Of a stretch of DNA of 14,059 bases, positions 11,366 through 14,059 are shown in pieces. The DNA comes from CAYUWM01 sp964448395. GTDB taxonomy: Bacteria > Chloroflexota > Dehalococcoidia > E44-bin15. The stretch's first letter is position 1. Each line of letters starts with the position of its first letter. The notes below the pieces were generated by a model. The model saw nothing but the letters and a program-made list of their open reading frames with translations, had not been told where the DNA came from and ran no database searches. The translations under genes were made by a program, and so were the position numbers. The DNA is taken from contig CAYUWM010000041.1 in the NCBI GenBank assembly GCA_964448395.1, positions 1 to 14,059 of the forward strand. The letters run 5' to 3'.

Positions 11366-14059
11366 TTACCCCATCTCGCCCCAGTTGTCGCCGGCCTTGA
11401 CCTCTACTGTGAGTGGCACGCTCAGCTCGAGGGCGGCAGGCATGATATCCAGCACCAGCCGCTCCATCTCGTCACGCTCCTCTCTCGGTACCTCGAACAC
11501 CAGTTCGTCGTGCACCTGCAGGGTCATCTTCGATTTCAACCCCCGCCTCCCCATCTCCCCGGGTATCCGGATCATCGCCAGCTTGATGATGTCGGCAGAG
11601 GTGCCCTGCACCGGCATGTTGATCGCCATGCGTTCCGCCGCCGCCCTCGCCTGACCATTGGAAGCGTTGATATCGGGGATATACCTCCTCCTGCCGAGCA
11701 ACGTCTCGACGTAGCCCTTCTCGCGCGCCTGCTGTTTGGTCGCCTCCAGATACTCCCGCACCCCGCGGTACTTCTCGAAATAGGTCTTGATGAACCGGGA
11801 TGCCTCCTCGCGGGAGAGCTCGGTGGCCTGCTCCAGCCCGTAGCCGCTCATGCCGTACAGCACGCCGAAGTTGACCACCTTGGCCAGCCGCCTCATGTCC
11901 GGCGTCACCTCGGCGGGGGGCACGCCGAAGTACTCGGCGGCGGTGGCGCGGTGGATGTCGTCGTCGCGCTTGAAGGCCGCCAGCAGCCTCTCGTCCTGCG
12001 ACAGGTGCGCCATCACCCGCAGGTCGATCTGCGAGTAGTCCCCACTGAGCAGCACGCACCCGTCTCCGGCAACGAACGCCCTGCGCACCTGTCGCCCCAG
12101 CTCCCCCCGCACCGGTATGTTCTGCAGATTGGGGTCGCTGGAGGACAGCCGCCCGGTGGCGGTGCCGGTCTGGTTGAAGCTGGTGTGTATCCTGCCGGTC
12201 CCCGGGTTGACCAGCGCCGGCAGGGCATCGACATAGGTGGACTTGAGCTTGGTTATCTGGCGGTACTCCAGCAGCGGGGCGATGACCGGGTGCAGCTCCC
12301 TCAATCCCTCGAGTACGGAGGCGTCGGTCGAATATCCGCTCTTGGTCTTGCGGCCGCCGGGGAGCCGCAGCTCCTCGAACAGCACCGCGCTCAGCTGCTG
12401 GCTGGAGTTGATGTTGAACTGGTGCCCCACGTTGTTGTAGATATCGGCCTCCAGCTCGGCGGTGCGCTGCCCCATGCTCTCCGACATGGCCCACAGCGCC
12501 TGGGTGTCCAGCGCCACACCGTTGCGCTCCATCTGCAGCAGCACCGGCATCAGCAGCATCTCCACGTCGTGGAACAGGTCCCACAACCCCTGTTCCTTCA
12601 GCTCGCCCTCCAGCAGGCATGCCAGGCGGAAGGTCATGTCGGCGTCGGCGCAGGCGTAAGGCGACACCTCGGGGACGGGCACGTAGTCCATGGTCACCTG
12701 CTTGGCCCCTGTGCCGATGAGGCTGGTGATGGGGGTCATCTCCACGCCCAGGCGGTTGAAGGACAGCGCCTTCAAGCCTATGGACTTCTCCCCCATGAGG
12801 TGGGCGGCAATCATGGTGTCGAATCCCAGCCCCTGGACAGCGACGCCGCTGTTGGCGATCACCGCCATGTCGTACTTGCCGTGGTGCGCCGATTTACTAT
12901 ATTTGGGGTCGGTGAATATCGGCCGCAGCTTTTCGAGAACCTCGCTCAGCGGCAGCTGGTCGCCGAGGCGGTGGCCCACCGGCACGTAGAACGCCTTCCC
13001 CACCGCGTGTGAGAAGGACAGGCCTACCAGCCGGGCGTACATCGGATTGAGGCTGGTGGTCTCGGTGTCGAAGGCGAAGGATGTCGCCGACCGCAGCGTA
13101 TCGACCATCTCGTCCAGCGCCTGCTTCGTATCGACCGTGCGGTAGTCGGTCTCCACCGTCGCTACCTTCACCGCTGTGTCGCACCCGGCGGCGCCCAGCT
13201 CGTCGAGCCGCCCCAGCAGGCGGTTGAACTCCAGCTCGCGGAACAGCTCCAGCACCTTGGCCCGGTCGAAGTCCCCCATGGCGCACTTGGGCAGGTCGAG
13301 GTCGATGGGAATATCGGTGACGATGGTGGCCAGCCGCCTGCTCTGCCGCGCCGCCTCCTCGTTCTCAGCCAGCGCGTAGTGCGCCTTCGCCGGCTGCACC
13401 TCGTCGATATGCTGGTAGATTCCGTCGACACTATGAAATTGCTGCAGCAGCTTGACCGCGGTCTTCTCGCCGACGCCGGGGACGCCGGGGATGTTGTCCG
13501 ACGGGTCTCCCTTGAGCCCCTTGAGGTCGGCTATCTGCTTGGGCGTAAGCCCGTACCTTTCCTCCACCTTGCCCTCGTCGTACAGCACCGTATCGCTGAA
13601 CGGCTTGCCCGGTTTGGGGGTCAGCACCTTCACCCTGGGCTCGACAAGCTGCAGGGTGTCCATGTCGCCGGTCACGATTATCGTCTCGATGCCCTCCTGC
13701 GACGCCTGCCGCGCCAGCGTGCCCAGTATGTCGTCCGCCTCGAAGCCCTCCACCTCGAAGCTGGCGATGTTGAAGGCGTCCACCAGCTGGTGCACCCGCT
13801 TGAACTGGCTCTTCAAATCATCGGGCGCCGGCGGGCGGTGCGCCTTGTATGCGGCGAACTCCTTATGACGGAACGTCGGCGACGGGTGGTCGAAGGCCAC
13901 GGCGCAGTGGGTGGGCTTGAGCTCGGAGAGCACCTTGAGCACCATGGTGGCGAAGCCGGACACCGCCCCCGTGGGCTCGCCCGTCCGGGTCACCGCCAGC
14001 GGGGGCAGGGCGTGGAAGGCGCGGTGTATCAGGGCGTTGCCGTCGAACAGGACGAGGAG
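11366..14059 (-). CDS. polA: DNA polymerase I (5'-partial at window edge)
   Basis: Pol I fills gaps and removes RNA primers. The frame is open to the right edge, where it reads LLVLFDGNALIHRAFHALPP, the family N-terminus lacking only a few residues; 897 aa are visible. The 5'-nuclease domain has FDGN, EGFEADDILG, TGDMDTLQ and the GDPSDNIPGVPGVGEKTA helix-hairpin-helix. The 3'-5' exonuclease keeps all three motifs: FDTETTSLN (13046-13072), GKYDMAV and YACADADMTF. Proofreading is therefore predicted to be active, unlike the Taq enzyme. The polymerase domain has DYSQIDLR (motif A), RRLAKVVNFGVLYG (motif B, with F at 11867-11869) and QVHDELVF (motif C, HDE at 11504-11512). Motif A carries Asp (codon 12023-12025) where most relatives have the steric-gate Glu. 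GTG 13993 is internal and not the start. fpg follows downstream. Confidence 0.98.
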   Translation of the reverse strand, partial: LLVLFDGNALIHRAFHALPPLAVTRTGEPTGAVSGFATMVLKVLSELKPTHCAVAFDHPSPTFRHKEFAAYKAHRPPAPDDLKSQFKRVHQLVDAFNIASFEVEGFEADDILGTLARQASQEGIETIIVTGDMDTLQLVEPRVKVLTPKPGKPFSDTVLYDEGKVEERYGLTPKQIADLKGLKGDPSDNIPGVPGVGEKTAVKLLQQFHSVDGIYQHIDEVQPAKAHYALAENEEAARQSRRLATIVTDIPIDLDLPKCAMGDFDRAKVLELFRELEFNRLLGRLDELGAAGCDTAVKVATVETDYRTVDTKQALDEMVDTLRSATSFAFDTETTSLNPMYARLVGLSFSHAVGKAFYVPVGHRLGDQLPLSEVLEKLRPIFTDPKYSKSAHHGKYDMAVIANSGVAVQGLGFDTMIAAHLMGEKSIGLKALSFNRLGVEMTPITSLIGTGAKQVTMDYVPVPEVSPYACADADMTFRLACLLEGELKEQGLWDLFHDVEMLLMPVLLQMERNGVALDTQALWAMSESMGQRTAELEADIYNNVGHQFNINSSQQLSAVLFEELRLPGGRKTKSGYSTDASVLEGLRELHPVIAPLLEYRQITKLKSTYVDALPALVNPGTGRIHTSFNQTGTATGRLSSSDPNLQNIPVRGELGRQVRRAFVAGDGCVLLSGDYSQIDLRVMAHLSQDERLLAAFKRDDDIHRATAAEYFGVPPAEVTPDMRRLAKVVNFGVLYGMSGYGLEQATELSREEASRFIKTYFEKYRGVREYLEATKQQAREKGYVETLLGRRRYIPDINASNGQARAAAERMAINMPVQGTSADIIKLAMIRIPGEMGRRGLKSKMTLQVHDELVFEVPREERDEMERLVLDIMPAALELSVPLTVEVKAGDNWGEMG

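Noticed and set aside
11324..13012. Plus-strand frame of 562 codons opposite polA
   Set aside because: It is His/Gln/Gly/Arg-rich shadow sequence opposite conserved polymerase motifs, with no own ribosome-binding site or domain.

Overview
The window is about 14 kb of GC-rich bacterial chromosome with dense single-copy housekeeping genes. There is no plasmid, phage, insertion-sequence, CRISPR, tRNA or rRNA signal. Gene content suggests a Chloroflexota bacterium, possibly Dehalococcoidia. The hints are a surface protein with Thr/Pro linkers and a C-terminal membrane anchor, a GYD-domain protein, a NylC/DmpA-type peptidase and a Pol I with intact proofreading motifs. That placement is an inference of low to moderate confidence.

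Layout: (1) 1-804 (+) is the 3' end of a membrane-anchored surface protein. It converges on mnmE (858-2204, -) across a symmetrical terminator hairpin (823-850). (2) mnmE diverges from an MFS transporter (2301-3530, +); each has a TATACT -10 element very close to its start codon. (3) 3641-5261 (+) is the least ordinary part. A NYN-domain ribonuclease-like gene is followed by three tandem paralogous 80-81 aa proteins, each built only of four CxxC pairs of the DnaJ zinc-finger type. A near-consensus promoter precedes the middle copy. (4) 5287-10184 (-) is a metabolic run read right to left: P1-family (NylC/DmpA-like) peptidase, gamma-carbonic-anhydrase-like beta-helix protein, Rossmann/DUF2520 protein, panD, panB, GYD-domain protein, panC. 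The first three are joined by 1-nt and 4-nt overlaps, and panD/panB by a 4-nt overlap. (5) 10396-14059 (-) holds fpg (mutM) downstream of polA. polA runs off the right edge.

Functionally, panB, panC and panD supply three of the four steps to pantothenate. The missing step, ketopantoate reduction, may be done by the DUF2520 Rossmann protein encoded just upstream of panD. polA and fpg form a base-excision/repair-synthesis pair. The peptidase gene has an unusually long, hairpin-rich leader (about 150 nt) behind a TTGACA promoter. The array of mini zinc-finger proteins beside a NYN nuclease is the best candidate for something undescribed, although its function cannot be read from the sequence.

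Several starts were moved from the longest open frame on evidence: mnmE (2204), DUF2520 protein (8686), P1 peptidase (10184), fpg (TTG at 11241, set by catalytic Pro2), GYD protein (6451), and the third zinc-finger protein (TTG at 5016, set by paralogue alignment). No gene-free stretch exceeds 300 bases. The longest, 10185-10395, holds the peptidase promoter and leader.
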